Source: Thiosocius sp963753845 (GTDB lineage Bacteria; Pseudomonadota; Gammaproteobacteria; Chromatiales; Chromatiaceae). From it: 64,000 nucleotides of DNA. Positions 16,644 through 28,093 of this stretch are shown here, in pieces (position 1 is the stretch's first letter; every line of letters starts with the position of its first letter). The translations under genes and the position numbers were made by a program. Location: NCBI GenBank assembly GCA_963753845.1, contig CAVWEI010000017.1, positions 124,001 to 188,000 on the forward strand. The letters are read 5' to 3'. A model generated the notes under the pieces. The model searched no databases. It had not been told where the DNA came from and was given only the letters and a program-made list of their open reading frames with translations.

Positions 16644-17944
16644 GCCCAAGAGCGGAAATGGCCTTTCTACCGGCCGCCCTGGAGATCCAGGAGACCCCGC
16701 CATCACCGGCGGGCCGGGCGATCCTCTGGACGATTCTGTTGTTCTTCGTGCTCACACTGGTGTGGGCCACGTTCAGCGAGGTGGACATCGTCTCGGTCGC
16801 CCAGGGCCGCATCATCGCCAGCGGGCACAGCAAGACGGTGCAGCCTCTGGAGATCGGCATGGTCACGGCGATCCATGTCACCGAGGGCCAGGGGGTCAGG
16901 GCCGGTGAGGTCCTGATAGAGCTGGATCCGAGCAGCGCGCAGGCCGATGTCGACCGGTTGGTAGTCGAACGCGATACGGCATTGCGTGAGATTGCACGTT
17001 ACCGGCAGCTTTCGGATTGGCTGTCGCTCGATGAGCCGCCGAGTCTGGACAGCCTGCAATCGGCCGGTGACAACCTCCTGGTTCGTCAGTGGCATGAGTT
17101 CGAGGACCGTCTCAGCGTCATATACCGTGAGCAGGACCAGCTGCGTGCGGAGCGGCGCAGTGCCCAGCGTCAGGTCGCCAAACTGGAGTCCATCCGGCCG
17201 CTGGTCAGCCGTCGGGCCAAAGATCAGAAAGGACTGGCCGACAAGAAGCTGCTGTCGGAACAGCAGTACCTTGAGACCGAACAGGAACGCCTGGAGATCG
17301 TCCACGATCTGCGCACCCAACAAAGCCGGGTTGAGGAACTCGAAGCCGGTATCAGGGAACTTGATGCACGGATTGGCTTCGCCCGCAGTGAATTTCATCG
17401 CCAGGTGCTCGAGCGACTGGAAGAAGCGGAACGCAGAAAGATCGCAGCAATGCAGGAGTTGATAAAGGCCAGGACGCGAGCCGGCGCCCAGACGATAACC
17501 GCGCCCGTCGACGGCGTGGTGCAGCAGCTTGCCGTGCACAACGTCGGCGCCATCGTCACCCCGGCGCAGGAGCTGATGGTGATAGTGCCGCAGGATGGGG
17601 CACTGGAGATCGAGGCGGTCCTGGAGAACAAGGACATCGGCTTCGTCGAAGCAGGGCAGCAGGCCGAGATCAAGATCGACACCTTTCCGTTTACCAGATA
17701 CGGCACCATTGCGGGTGAGATCGTCGATCTGTCCAACGATGCGGTGGCCGACGAGCGCAGGGGATTGGTATACAAGATGCGGGTACTGATGAAGCAGTCT
17801 GAGATTGAGGTCAACGGCAGCTCGGTTACGCTCAGTCCCGGCATGACCGTCTCGGTGGAGTCAAAGACGGGTACTCGCAAGATGATAGAGTTTTTCCTGA
17901 GTCCGCTGCTGCGTTATGCGCAGGAGAGCGCCAGGGAGCGATAG
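16640..17944 (+). CDS. Type I secretion membrane fusion protein (HlyD family)
   Basis: A 434-residue adaptor linking the ABC transporter to the outer-membrane pore. One transmembrane helix (about 30-50, ILWTILLFFVLTLVWATF), a split lipoyl domain (GRIIASGHSKTVQPLEIGMV, closing with APVDGVVQQLAVHNVGAIV), a long coiled-coil hairpin (about 150-290) and a beta-barrel/C-terminal domain ending KTGTRKMIEFFLSPLLRY, typical of RTX exporters. The GTG start overlaps the transporter stop (GTGA), so the two are coupled. Confidence 0.92.
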   Translation: MSPRAEMAFLPAALEIQETPPSPAGRAILWTILLFFVLTLVWATFSEVDIVSVAQGRIIASGHSKTVQPLEIGMVTAIHVTEGQGVRAGEVLIELDPSSAQADVDRLVVERDTALREIARYRQLSDWLSLDEPPSLDSLQSAGDNLLVRQWHEFEDRLSVIYREQDQLRAERRSAQRQVAKLESIRPLVSRRAKDQKGLADKKLLSEQQYLETEQERLEIVHDLRTQQSRVEELEAGIRELDARIGFARSEFHRQVLERLEEAERRKIAAMQELIKARTRAGAQTITAPVDGVVQQLAVHNVGAIVTPAQELMVIVPQDGALEIEAVLENKDIGFVEAGQQAEIKIDTFPFTRYGTIAGEIVDLSNDAVADERRGLVYKMRVLMKQSEIEVNGSSVTLSPGMTVSVESKTGTRKMIEFFLSPLLRYAQESARER

Positions 17945-17991
17945 GGTTGGCCCGCAGAGATACACATTGAGCTTTTTTGGGAGAGATACTT

Positions 17992-18434
17992 GTGGCTTAT
18001 GTCAATGAATATGCCTCGGATGAGGATATTGAGAAATACAAACTGAATGAGGTTTGGGATAGGTACCACCCTCACGAAAAAGACGACCGTTTTTGGGGGC
18101 GCAAACCCGAACTTACAATCGATCACGATAGAGATGTTTTTCTGATGGTGGTTAGTCAGCGGCAAAGTATCAGGCGGTACGCAGTTCAAGTTTTTGTTGT
18201 CGATTGGTGGTGAAGAGGTCTTTGTCTACCTCAATTTGGTAGAGGGCAGCAGCCCGAAATTTACGGACAGGCCTTTCTACCGGGTTTGGGATTTCGTCAA
18301 GATCACAGAGATCCGAGGAGTGCAGAATAGAAGAATCGGAAATAGTCCAGGAGGTAAAAAAAGCCGTCTCGGCTTTCGGTTACAACGGCGCCAGAAAACA
18401 GATCCCTGAGACTGTTGTGAAGTTCAATTTCTGA
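17992..18434 (+). pseudogene. Small gene of unknown function, two frameshifts
   Basis: GTG with GGGAGAG upstream opens MAYVNEYASDEDIEKYKLNE, followed by RYHPHEKDDRFWGRKPELTI and DVFLMVVS. A second frame continues FLLSIGGEEVFVYLNLVEG, and a third ends EESEIVQEVKKAVSAFGYNG through VVKFNF and a stop. The three pieces fit one protein of about 147 residues with a mixed beta/alpha fold, broken near 18140-18160 and 18300-18320. No family recognised. Its place between adaptor and RTX gene suggests a link to the secreted substrate, but that is inference. Confidence 0.55.
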
Positions 18435-18486
18435 ATCAAGCAGGACACTCTGCAAAATTCCGATCTCTGAATCAAGGAAGATTCTT

Positions 18487-21400
18487 ATGCCATCACTGAC
18501 TTTCGAAGAGGCGCTCGCCGAGCTTGCTGGCGTCGAAAACAAGGAACAACTGGACGAACTCATTGCGCGGATTGACAACTCGTTCACTGGCAAGGAGGCG
18601 GTATTGTTCAGTGGTGACCACGTCGATGGCGAGTGGTATGGCAATGTCGCCGATGATTTGACGAGCGGTCAGCCTGACGTCCAGTCAGTCAGGTCGACGG
18701 AGGTGGGTCGTTTTCTCGATTTCGATAAGAACCCGGACCTGGTAGAGAAGCTGATAGAGATTTTTGGCGATGCCGACCCAGGACAGTGGATGGTACTGAT
18801 TCGGATAAGTATCTAAATGGCGTTGTAAACCCCGACGGCAAAACCAAAGTCGACGGCGTCTGGGATAAGGTCTCAAAGGACTTTGTAAGCCAGGTGAAGG
18901 GCGAGGTCCATGTCCTTGTCTCGCCCCAAAAGGAATTCGGCGTATTTGAGCTGTCAGAGCTCAATGTCCTGCTCGAGAACCCCCACGTAACAACGATCGA
19001 AGGTATCGACCGGCAGATCCTCGTCGAATTGGCGGATAAGAACGGGATTGCGGACGTCAAGCACGCACTGTCCGGGGCGTCGTTTGCAAGAGTCGAAATC
19101 AGCGGCCTGTTGTCCGGTAATACGGCCAAGTACCTGGAAACGGGTGCCGACGATGTTCTGAGTTTTATTCAGGATCCAGCCAATCTGAGCAACCTCCAGC
19201 AAAAAATGGGATCGCTCAGTGCATTGGGATTCGACAACGGGCTGCGAGGCGTTCAGCAGCTGCGTGGGTTCATTGCACTCGCCGAGGCGGGAACGATTGC
19301 CGCCGGCAAGGGTATCGCACCACATCTGAATAAACTCGGTATTGCCGGCGTGGCCTTGAGCGCCATGTTCGCGGCATCCGAAGCCAGCGGTGCCTCGCCG
19401 GAAGAGGCGCGCTCGATCATGGAGGAGTGGGCGGTCGACGCCATAGGCAGCGAAGTAGGCTCGATTGTCGCCGCATCGCTGGCCACTGCTGCTGCCGCAG
19501 CGTTTACTACGTTGACTGCCCCAGTGACAATTCCACTCGTAATAGGGGCTTCGATTGCCGGTGGGTTCTTTGGTTCAGATTTGGCCGCGAGCTTTCACGC
19601 CTTCCTGAACGACAAGGATGAAGCTGCCGAACGCGACATGCTTCGGAGGCTCAGCAAACTGTATTTCGGTGACGGGACCACGGTGACAGCCGAGACGATC
19701 CCGGCCCAGGGCGCAAACTTTGCTTTCATAGATCCTGCGCTTGCTCCAGAGGCGATGGCACAGGCTGCCAATGCGAGTATTGCGTGGCGTTACGCCCTGG
19801 TTGAGCTCAACCCCTTCGTGGTTCCGGAAGGGCCGTACGAATCTATCCACAATATCAACGGCGAGCTGGATCGGTACGATGCGGCAACCGGCACCGGCCT
19901 GACCGACGAGTACCTCGAAGCACGGGCCGAGGCGCTGCACACCTATGTTCGCCTTCTTGAGCAGGATGAGCGGATAAGTGCCGGCAATGTATTTCCGGGC
20001 GGATACGATATTCATTACCTGGACGCCCAAGAGCATGGCGGCTCCTTTGAAGATGGGGTGGTACTCGACCTTCACTACACGTCCGACTACAAGGAGCAGC
20101 GACTTTTCGGAGGCAGCGGTGATGATGTTCTGACGGGATCCACGGCGCATGACATGCTGTTTGGGGGCAACGGTGACGACCTGCTAAGGGGTATGGGCGA
20201 TGCCGATTACCTGGAAGGCGGAGAAGGCCACGATACCTATTTCGCTGGCGACGGCGACCGGATCTTTGACCACGATGGTATCGGCCGCGTGCTGTTTGAC
20301 GAAGACCCCTTGGTCGGAGGGGCTCGCGATGATGACAGTGGTGCCTACGCATCCGGTGATGGGAAGTACCTGTACACGCTGATTGGAACTGACCTCGCTG
20401 TCCAGCGCACCGGAGACGGTGCCATGTTGACCATATCGAACTTCGACAATGGCAATCTTGGAATAGAACTGGAAGGAAGCGAGCCACCGCCACCATCGAA
20501 TCGGTTTCAGCTGGATGGCACGGCCGGTTCGGAGGTCATCTATGGTCGTACAGACCCCGGGGTTACTGACTATGAACAGGTGAACGGCTACAACCTGCCG
20601 GATCATATCCAGGGTCAAGAGGGGCGGGACTGGATCTACGCCTGGGACAATGGCATGCAAGCCATTGTTGACGGAACGGTGGTCAATTCGGCGCCCGATA
20701 GCGATATTGTCGAAGGTGGTTCAGGCAAGGATTTCATCCACGGTGGCGCGGGTGACGACAAGCTGTATGCCACCGTGCTTGCTGATGCTGCGGCCGTGAA
20801 GGCCGGGCAGGGGTCCCTCGCGTATGGCGGCCCGTCGAACGATGAAGGCGGATTTCGTCAGCGGGCAGGGTGGCAACGACGAATTGTACGGCAGTGGCCG
20901 GGTCGATGGCCTGTTTGGCGGGGATGGCGATGACCTGATCTACGGTGGTGGTGGAGACGATGTTATCGCGGCCGATTGGTCCGCCGTTGTCAGCACCTTG
21001 TCCCTGAATACCGCAACCTATGACTATGCTTGGTACTCATTCGACGCAGAGGGTAACCGTCAATTCAGCCTTTTCGGTTACAGCGGCGGTATTGGCAGTG
21101 ACCGGGTCTATGCCGGGGACGGCAACGATCTGGTCTGGGGCGGCGCGGCTGACGATATCATCTACGGAGAGGTCGGCAACGACCGGCTCAACGGCGACTA
21201 CTCGGGTATAGATGTCGATGGAAACCCCGCATTGCCGAGCCGGTACCATGGTAACGATTTTCTCTCGGGCGGGTCGGGAGATGATGGGATCAATGGTAAC
21301 GGAGGCAGTGACATCCTGCTCGGTGGGGACGGCAACGACTATCTCGACGGCGATTTCCGGGTCGTAATTGGCGATGACGCCACCTACCATGGCGATGACT

Positions 21401-24400
21401 ATCTGGACGGTGGCAAAGGCAGCGATATCCTGACCGGCAACGGCGGCGACGATGTGCTGCTGGGCGGTGACGACGATGACGCACTGTTCGGTGATCTCGT
21501 CGGCCTGGACGCCAGCCATCACGGTGCGGACGTGCTTTACGGTGGTGCGGGCAACGACCGGTTGGAGGGCCAGGGAGGCGATGACACCTTGTACGGTGGC
21601 ACTGGTGACGACGTCCTGCTGGGCGACGCAACCGAGCTCGATATCGCCTACCACGGTGAAGACACTATCCATGGTGGCGATGGAAACGACTCCCTGGCAG
21701 GCCTTGGTGGCAATGATCTGCTCTACGGCGGGAAAGGATCTGACGGGTACGAATTCTCGACGGGTGACGGTCTTGACATCATCGTCGACACCGAAGGTGG
21801 TCTGAATGGCGATTCACTGAATTTCTATCGGTATCGGCGGTATCGGGGCCGTGACCCTTACGCTGGAAGCAGGCGACCTGCATGCAAAGATCGACGATGA
21901 AGGGTTCGTGTTCAGGAACTGGAACCCCAGTCAGTTCGGCGGCATTTACTACTACGACAGTTCGGGGGGCTTTATCGGGAGCCAGAGGGCTTCCGATGTG
22001 GTGTCTGTTGCCAACCGGGCGCCGACGGCAGTGGACGCGACATCCAACGTTCAGGTCCTCGAAGATCAGCCATTGAGTGTTTCACTGGGCGGAGTCGGCT
22101 TTGCCGACGCGAATGGGGATAGCTTGAGTTTTTCTGCCACCTTGGCTGACGGGCACCCCCTGCCCGGATGGCTCCAATTCGATGCGGATTCATTGCTCCT
22201 TTCTGGTGTGCCTGGCAATGAAGCCGTCGGCATACATTCAATACTGATCAAGGCTGAAGACCCCTACGGGGGAAGCGTTTCGCACACCCTCAGTCTGGAG
22301 ATCAAAAATCTTAACGACGCCCCGGAACTGGTTGCTCCTCTGCCGGAGCGATCTGTGACTGCCGGATTTGATTTCGAACACGATCTTTCCGGGTATTGGA
22401 CCGATCCTGACGTGGGTGATGCGCTGACCTATTCCGTGTCGCTCGAAAACGGTGACCCCTTGCCCGGCTGGTTGTCCTTTGATGCCGGCAGTCTCGTCCT
22501 GACCGGCTCGGTACCCCAGGATGCCGCTGGAGACCTGGCAATAAGGACTGTTGCGCGTGACAGCTCTGGTACGGAAACCTCGGCGAGTTACACAATGAGG
22601 TTCCGTTCGGTGTTGGAATCTATCGAAACGAGTCAGCTGACGCTTGGCCAGCTCTCTGTGCCGGATCCAGACGCCTATTTTGCGTTCTATTTGGATCGGC
22701 AGTATTTCGAATGGCAGAACGGTGTGGTCGGGGACATCAACGGCGACGGTTACGACGACTATTACTTTGGGACCGATACCGTCGGGCACGCCCTTGACAG
22801 GGACCGTTTTCGTGACTGGTTGGAAAACCCCGTGGAGGACACGTCTGCCATTGTACAGATCGTCTACGGGGATGCCGGGGGGTGGAGTGGCGCAGCACCG
22901 CGCACCACCAGCTTCATGCTTGGGAGCGACTCGGTATTTGACCAGCTTGGTCTGCCCGAATCACGGGGTCACTGAAGTCCTGCTCGATGCCTATCGATTG
23001 ACGCCCTTGGGTGATGCCAACAAAGATGGTTTCGATGATTTTGCCCTGGGAGATCGCATGTTCTGGGGCAGCGCCGCCGGCCTGGGCGAGTCATATGTCT
23101 GGGAGGATCTTGTGGAGCAACCGCTTTTGGATCCTGCCGACGGGGTTGATTTTTCCGGTGCCGTGCGCGAGTTCACCGTGATGCTCGATGGCCTTGAACA
23201 GGTGGTCCAGGCCGTCAATGTGGGCGACATCAATGGTGACGGGATTGACGATTACGTGACACCGGTCAATGTCTCCACTTACGGCACAGCGTTCGGGTCG
23301 GGCTTCCCGGGTGATCGGCCCCCCCAGCAAGCGCCGGTTGAAGTCGAGGACGAGCTGAGAATCAACGTGATGCATGTACTTTACGGTCGCTCCGACGGAC
23401 TTTCCGGCGTGGTAGACCTCGATCAACTCTCTACGGAGCAGGGCTACGCCATCCAGGGGTTCGAGCGGTTTATCGAAACCCGGGAATACTTCGGCACTGT
23501 CTATGATGTCAACCAGGTGGCCTACGGTGCCTTGGTGTCAGGGGGTGACATGGATGGTGACGGATTAAACGACATCATGATCAGTACCCTTGCCGGGCTG
23601 GAAAACAGCCTGCATGGGAGTGGAAACATTTTTGACGAGTATTCGGTTCGTAACTATCTGCTGTTCGGCAGTAACGAGGCGGTAAGCGGCATCGATCTGG
23701 CATCGATGTCGAACTCTCAAGGATTGATTCAGGAGTACCTTCCTGTTCGAACTGAATATGGTTCGCAGCGTATCCCGGGTTTGATCGAATTGGGCGGGGA
23801 TATCAACGGGGACGGCTTCGACGATGCGGTCTCTGTGACGGGGGACTATGCGGAAGCCGATTACGGTGGTCGCGTGGATCTTGAGGTGCTGTACGGCACT
23901 GATATCCGCAACAATGCAGCCTTCATGGGTGCGGATGGAAGCGATGATCGGGTTGTTGTTTCGAAAGATGGTGTTGTCTACACCATGGGTGGAAATGATT
24001 CGGTATTGGTCAGGCCTGGCGTTGGCTCTCATCGGTACGAGATCAATACCGGGGCCGGTGATGACACGATCGAAATCGCACTCCCGGACAACACGAACCA
24101 GAGTGGCGGCACCCATGCCCATCTGCAGGGTGGGGACGGGAACGATATCTACAAAGTATTGACGGCATCTTCCATATTGGGAGCAGGGAACGGAACCCGG
24201 ATTCCCCGGAACACGATCGTAATCGATGACAGGTCGTCGGCCGGTTCATCCCGGGGCAGCAATTCCCTGGTGGTCGGCTTTGGTACCGGCGGCGGCACGG
24301 GAATCTCGATACCCGTTTTGGGATTTCGGGTCATTGAAGCTGTCGTTCGATGAACTCGATCTGGCCATTCATCTTGAGAACTTCGACAAGGATCATGTCC

Positions 24401-26442
24401 TCGAGGGACCCAGGGATATCGATTTCTTCGATTTTGGAAATGGTCAGGTCGTGACCTACGAGGAACTGGTAGCGCAGGGATTCGATCTGGATGGCACTGA
24501 ATCGGATGATGTGATCGAGGGTTCTTCCGTAACAGACAGGATCACGGGGCTCACGGGCGCCGATATTCTGTCCGGTAATCGAGGGGATGATGAGCTTGCC
24601 GGTGGTGCCGGGGATGATGTCCTGAACGGTGGGAGTGGCAACGATATCTATCGTTTCAATCCAGGGGATGGGGTCGATCGGATCGTGGACCCGCAGGGTA
24701 TCGACCGGATCGAATTCGGCAAAGGCCTGGAGCTTGCGTCGGCCATAGTGTCCCGGGTCGAGGATGATCTGGAGCTGTCGTTCAATCCAAAGGACAAGTT
24801 GCGGCTGAACGACTGGTTTGGTGCAAATGCGCGCTTCATCGAAGATTTCTCGTTTTTCGGGGGGATCAGCCGAACGGCGGGGGAAATCGAGCGACTTCTG
24901 CGGACAGAAGGCTTTGTATTGGTCGGTACCGGGTCCAGTGAAACCCTGACGGGTTCAGACGGTGCCGACGAAATCTATGGTCACCGGGGAAATGACACGA
25001 TATCGGGTGGTGCCGGTAGCGATCTGATCATCGGCGGCGACGGCTGGGACAGGCTGTACGGCGGTGCCGGTAACGACACCTTCAGGATTTCGCCGGGTGA
25101 CGATTTCGATGACATGCAGGGAGGCGAAGGGGATGACCGGATCCTTGGTAGCGATGCCGACGATACCATCGGCCTGCACCGGGACTTCGGGGCCGAAAAC
25201 AGCATCGAACAGATCGACGGCGGTGCCGGGTACAACGTCATCCAGGGGAGTTCGTCGTCCAACAGGCTGGACTTCAGCTCGACAACCCTGAACGGGATTG
25301 CCGAGATACGTGGCGGCAGGGGCAACGACACCATCACCGGTACCGGCGGCTGACGATGTGATCGTCGGCGGCGACGGCTGGGACAGGCTGTACGGCGGTG
25401 CCGGTAACGACACCTTCAGGGTTTCGCCGGGTGACGATTTCGATGACATCCAGGGAGGCGAAGGGAATGACCGGATCCTTGGCAGCGATGGCGATGACAC
25501 CATCGGCCTGCACCGGGACTTCGGTGCCGGAAACAGCATCGAACAGATCGACGGGGGTGCCGGGTACAACGTGATCCAGGGCAGTTCCTCGTCCAACAGG
25601 CTGGACTTCAGCTCGACAACCCTGAACGGGATTGCCGAGATACGTGGCGGCAGGGGCAACGACACCATCACCGGTACCGGCGGTGACGATGTGATCGTCG
25701 GCGGCGACGGCTGGGACAGGCTGTACGGCGGTGCCGGTAACGACACATTCAGGATTTCGCCGGGTGACGATTTCGATGACATCCAGGGAGGCGAAGGGAA
25801 TGACCGGATCCTTGGCAGCGACGGCGACGATTCATCGGCCTGCACCGGGACTTCGGGGCCGGAAACGGCATCGAGCTGATCGACGGGGGTGCCGGGTACA
25901 ACGTGATCCAGGGCAGTTCCTCGTCCAACCGCCTGGACTTCAGCTCGACGACCCTGAACGGGATTGCCGAGATTCGTGGCGGCAAGGGCAATGACACCAT
26001 CACCGGTACCGGCGGTGACGATGTGATCGTCGGCGGCGACGGCTGGGACAGGCTGTACGGCGGCGCCGGTAACGACACCTATTTATTCCAGCACGGTCAC
26101 GACAGGGACGTCATCCGTGACAGCAGCGGTGAAGCTGACCAGCTGATTCTTCTAGACGCGGACCATGACCAGGCATGGTTTTCACGCAACGGTGACGATC
26201 TGATCGTTTCGGTCATTGGTGCAAACGATCAGGTGCGTATCGACGAGTGGTTTTCAAGCCCAAGCGATAGGCTGGAGTGGATTCGGTCGGCCGATGGAAA
26301 GTTGCTGGCGGATACTTCGGTAGAACAACTGGTGTCGGCAATGGCAGCTTTCAATCCCTCACAGGCCGGGATTTCGGACGGTACTGTTCAGGTGACCGAG
26401 TCCTTGCGGCTGGAGATCACGGCGGCCTGGCAGGCATCTTGA
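18487..26442 (+). pseudogene. Giant RTX / cadherin-like / FG-GAP secreted protein, seven frameshifts
   Basis: About 2650 codons read through seven frame changes near 18785, 20845, 21815, 22965, 24330, 25351 and 25832. In order: a helical N-terminus with hydrophobic runs (VGSIVAASLATAAAAAFTTL); a short RTX block near 20110-20250; a large block of GGxGxDxL nonapeptides at 20730-21760; two cadherin-like/He_PIG Ig-type repeats at about 22010-22600; five FG-GAP Ca-binding motifs (DINGDGYDD, DANKDGFDD, DINGDGIDD, DMDGDGLND, DINGDGFDD) at 22735-23830; further RTX blocks; and a C-terminus LLADTSVEQLVSAMAAFNPS, like known RTX secretion signals. This is the evident substrate of the upstream ABC/HlyD pair. 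Each piece is otherwise well preserved, so sequencing indels are a serious alternative to decay. Confidence 0.85.
25033..26077 (+). repeat. Tandem 333-base (111-residue) repeats inside the RTX gene
   Basis: The segment starting GGCGGCGACGGCTGGGAC recurs at 25033, 25367, 25700 and 26032, giving periods of 334, 333 and 332 bases. Each unit encodes GGDGWDRLYGGAGNDT, then FRxSPGDDFDD, TIGLHRDFGA, and SSSSNRLDFSSTTLNGIAEI. The 334 and 332 spacings correspond exactly to one extra C near 25351 and one lost base near 25832. The units are nearly identical, implying recent duplication or gene conversion. Confidence 0.92.
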
Positions 26443-26489
26443 CGGCGGCTTGATTTCGTACAGGGCGCTGTCTGTGTGGTGAACAAGAG

Positions 26490-27683
26490 ATGCTGAAACG
26501 GTTTTTATGCGTGTGGGAGCGAGGAGGCGGGAGCGGTCATCTTTTCAATCTGTCGACCATCGTGAACGCATTGGTACGAGGGGGGCACGCTGTATCCCTC
26601 TCGGTCAAGGATCCATGCCATATGAGAAGTCTCCTTAGTGGACACGATATCGTCATAGGTCCACTGGCCGCCACAATGCATGTGGCGGCAGACACCGGGA
26701 TGGCCCGATCCTACGCGGAACTTCTGTTCAATCTCGGCTTCGGCAACAAGGATGAATTGGCCCGATATTTGCGAAGTTGGCGCCGGTTTTTGATTGAAGT
26801 CGGTCCGTCAGCGGTGTTTTGCGATCATGCAGATGGTGCCTTACTTGCCGCGTACAGTCTGGGGATCCCGGCCCTGGTGATAGGTGGCGGATTCTTTCAC
26901 CCGCCAACGGTTTCTCCGCTCCCCGCTTTCAATCTCGGATTCCATATGGACACCAGGGGCCTGTCCGGCTTGGAGGACTGGGTACTGGAAAGCATAAATG
27001 CAGCGTTGAAGGAATTTGGGAGACACCCGATAGGAAGCCTCGCTGAGCTCTACGCCTACCCCGAAAGAATCGTTGTGAGTTTTCCGGAACTGGATTGCTA
27101 TGGGGTTCGTGACGGGGTCGAGTACCTTGGGGTGCTCGGCCCAACGCAATCCCAGGCGGAGCCGGTGTGGAAGGGTGCGGGCGAAAAGGTATTCTGTTAT
27201 TTCACTCGTGGACGCGGTCCGGATCCTGACTTTGTGGGGCAGCTACTCGGTGAAGGTTTCAGCCTACTGATCGCGGCGCCTGGCATGGGCGAGGCCGAAC
27301 GAGCTGCATTGTGTAAGCAGGGTGTCGCGGTTGAGGGCCGTCACGTGGATCTCGAACAGGTTTGCGCGGAATGCCGGTTGGTCTTTTCCGAGGGAAATCA
27401 CGCTACCACGTCGACTATTCTCAGATACGGGCGTGTCCCGATGCTGCTGCCAAGGCAGGTGGAGCAGTTGGCAACTGCAAACGTGCTCGCAGTTCAATCG
27501 CTGGGGGTGCTTCCGGATCGATCCATGCAGGGCCCGATCTACCTGGAGTTGATCGACAGGTTGGAGAGGGAGCCCGGATACGAGCGCAATGCGCGCAGCT
27601 TCAGCAAGCAGTATCGCGCCTGGGACGAACATGTCTGTGCGGGAAAGGTGCAAGTGTCGGTGGAAAACTTCATAGGGATGTAG
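26490..27683 (+). CDS. GT-B fold glycosyltransferase
   Basis: A 397-residue cytoplasmic protein of the UGT/MurG-like GT-B class. It starts FLCVWERGGGSGHLFNL, where the GGGSGH loop is the acceptor-side glycine-rich turn, and has a C-terminal donor domain (EKVFCYFTRGRGPDPDF, FSEGNHATTSTILRYGRVP, LLPRQVEQLATANVL) that matches the donor loop with E/HAGHGT-like and PxxxEQ elements. It starts 47 bases after the RTX gene on the same strand. Modification of the secreted protein, a lipid or an unrelated acceptor all remain possible; the substrate cannot be read from sequence. Confidence 0.8.
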   Translation: MLKRFLCVWERGGGSGHLFNLSTIVNALVRGGHAVSLSVKDPCHMRSLLSGHDIVIGPLAATMHVAADTGMARSYAELLFNLGFGNKDELARYLRSWRRFLIEVGPSAVFCDHADGALLAAYSLGIPALVIGGGFFHPPTVSPLPAFNLGFHMDTRGLSGLEDWVLESINAALKEFGRHPIGSLAELYAYPERIVVSFPELDCYGVRDGVEYLGVLGPTQSQAEPVWKGAGEKVFCYFTRGRGPDPDFVGQLLGEGFSLLIAAPGMGEAERAALCKQGVAVEGRHVDLEQVCAECRLVFSEGNHATTSTILRYGRVPMLLPRQVEQLATANVLAVQSLGVLPDRSMQGPIYLELIDRLEREPGYERNARSFSKQYRAWDEHVCAGKVQVSVENFIGM

Positions 27684-27694
27684 CGAAACTTCGG

Positions 27695-28093
27695 TCAGTC
27701 GGCATCCTGTTCGGGTTGATTGCGCATATGATCGGCGGTGGCCGCGAAGGCGCGCTCGAGTTGTTTTCTCTGGAGGTCCTCGATCGGCATATCGGCGAGC
27801 GCCTTGCGCATGCAGTACATCCACTGGTCGCGCTCCTGCTTGCCAATGGCAAAAGGCATGTGGCGGCGACGCAGTCGCGGGTGGCCATATTTCTGCACGT
27901 AAAGATCCGGCCCGCCCATCCAGCCGGTCAGGAACAAAAATAGTTTTTCCCGCGATACGCGCAGGTTTTGCGCATGCATCCGGCGAACACCGCTGGCGTG
28001 ATCGTCAGTATCCATGTAGTTGTAGAAGCGGTCCACGAGTTCGCGCACTCCGGCCTCGCCACCTAATGCTTCATAGGGAGTCTGTTCGTTCAT
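27695..28093 (-). CDS. Group II truncated hemoglobin
   Basis: A 132-residue 2-on-2 globin. PYEALGGEAGVRELVDRFY is the trHb N-terminal helix, LFLFLTGWMGGPDLY the CD/E region, GHPRLRRRHMPF carries the proximal His, and DQWMYCM the conserved G8 Trp. Group II proteins bind O2/NO and are tied to detoxification or redox functions. Its start lies 23 bases inside the gluQ gene, so it is read from the gluQ transcript. Confidence 0.9.
   Translation of the reverse strand: MNEQTPYEALGGEAGVRELVDRFYNYMDTDDHASGVRRMHAQNLRVSREKLFLFLTGWMGGPDLYVQKYGHPRLRRRHMPFAIGKQERDQWMYCMRKALADMPIEDLQRKQLERAFAATADHMRNQPEQDAD

Noticed and set aside
24955..25845. 296-codon minus-strand frame with repeated SLPAPPYSLSQPSPP
   Set aside because: Mirror image of the RTX tandem repeats; the repetition comes from the sense coding sequence.
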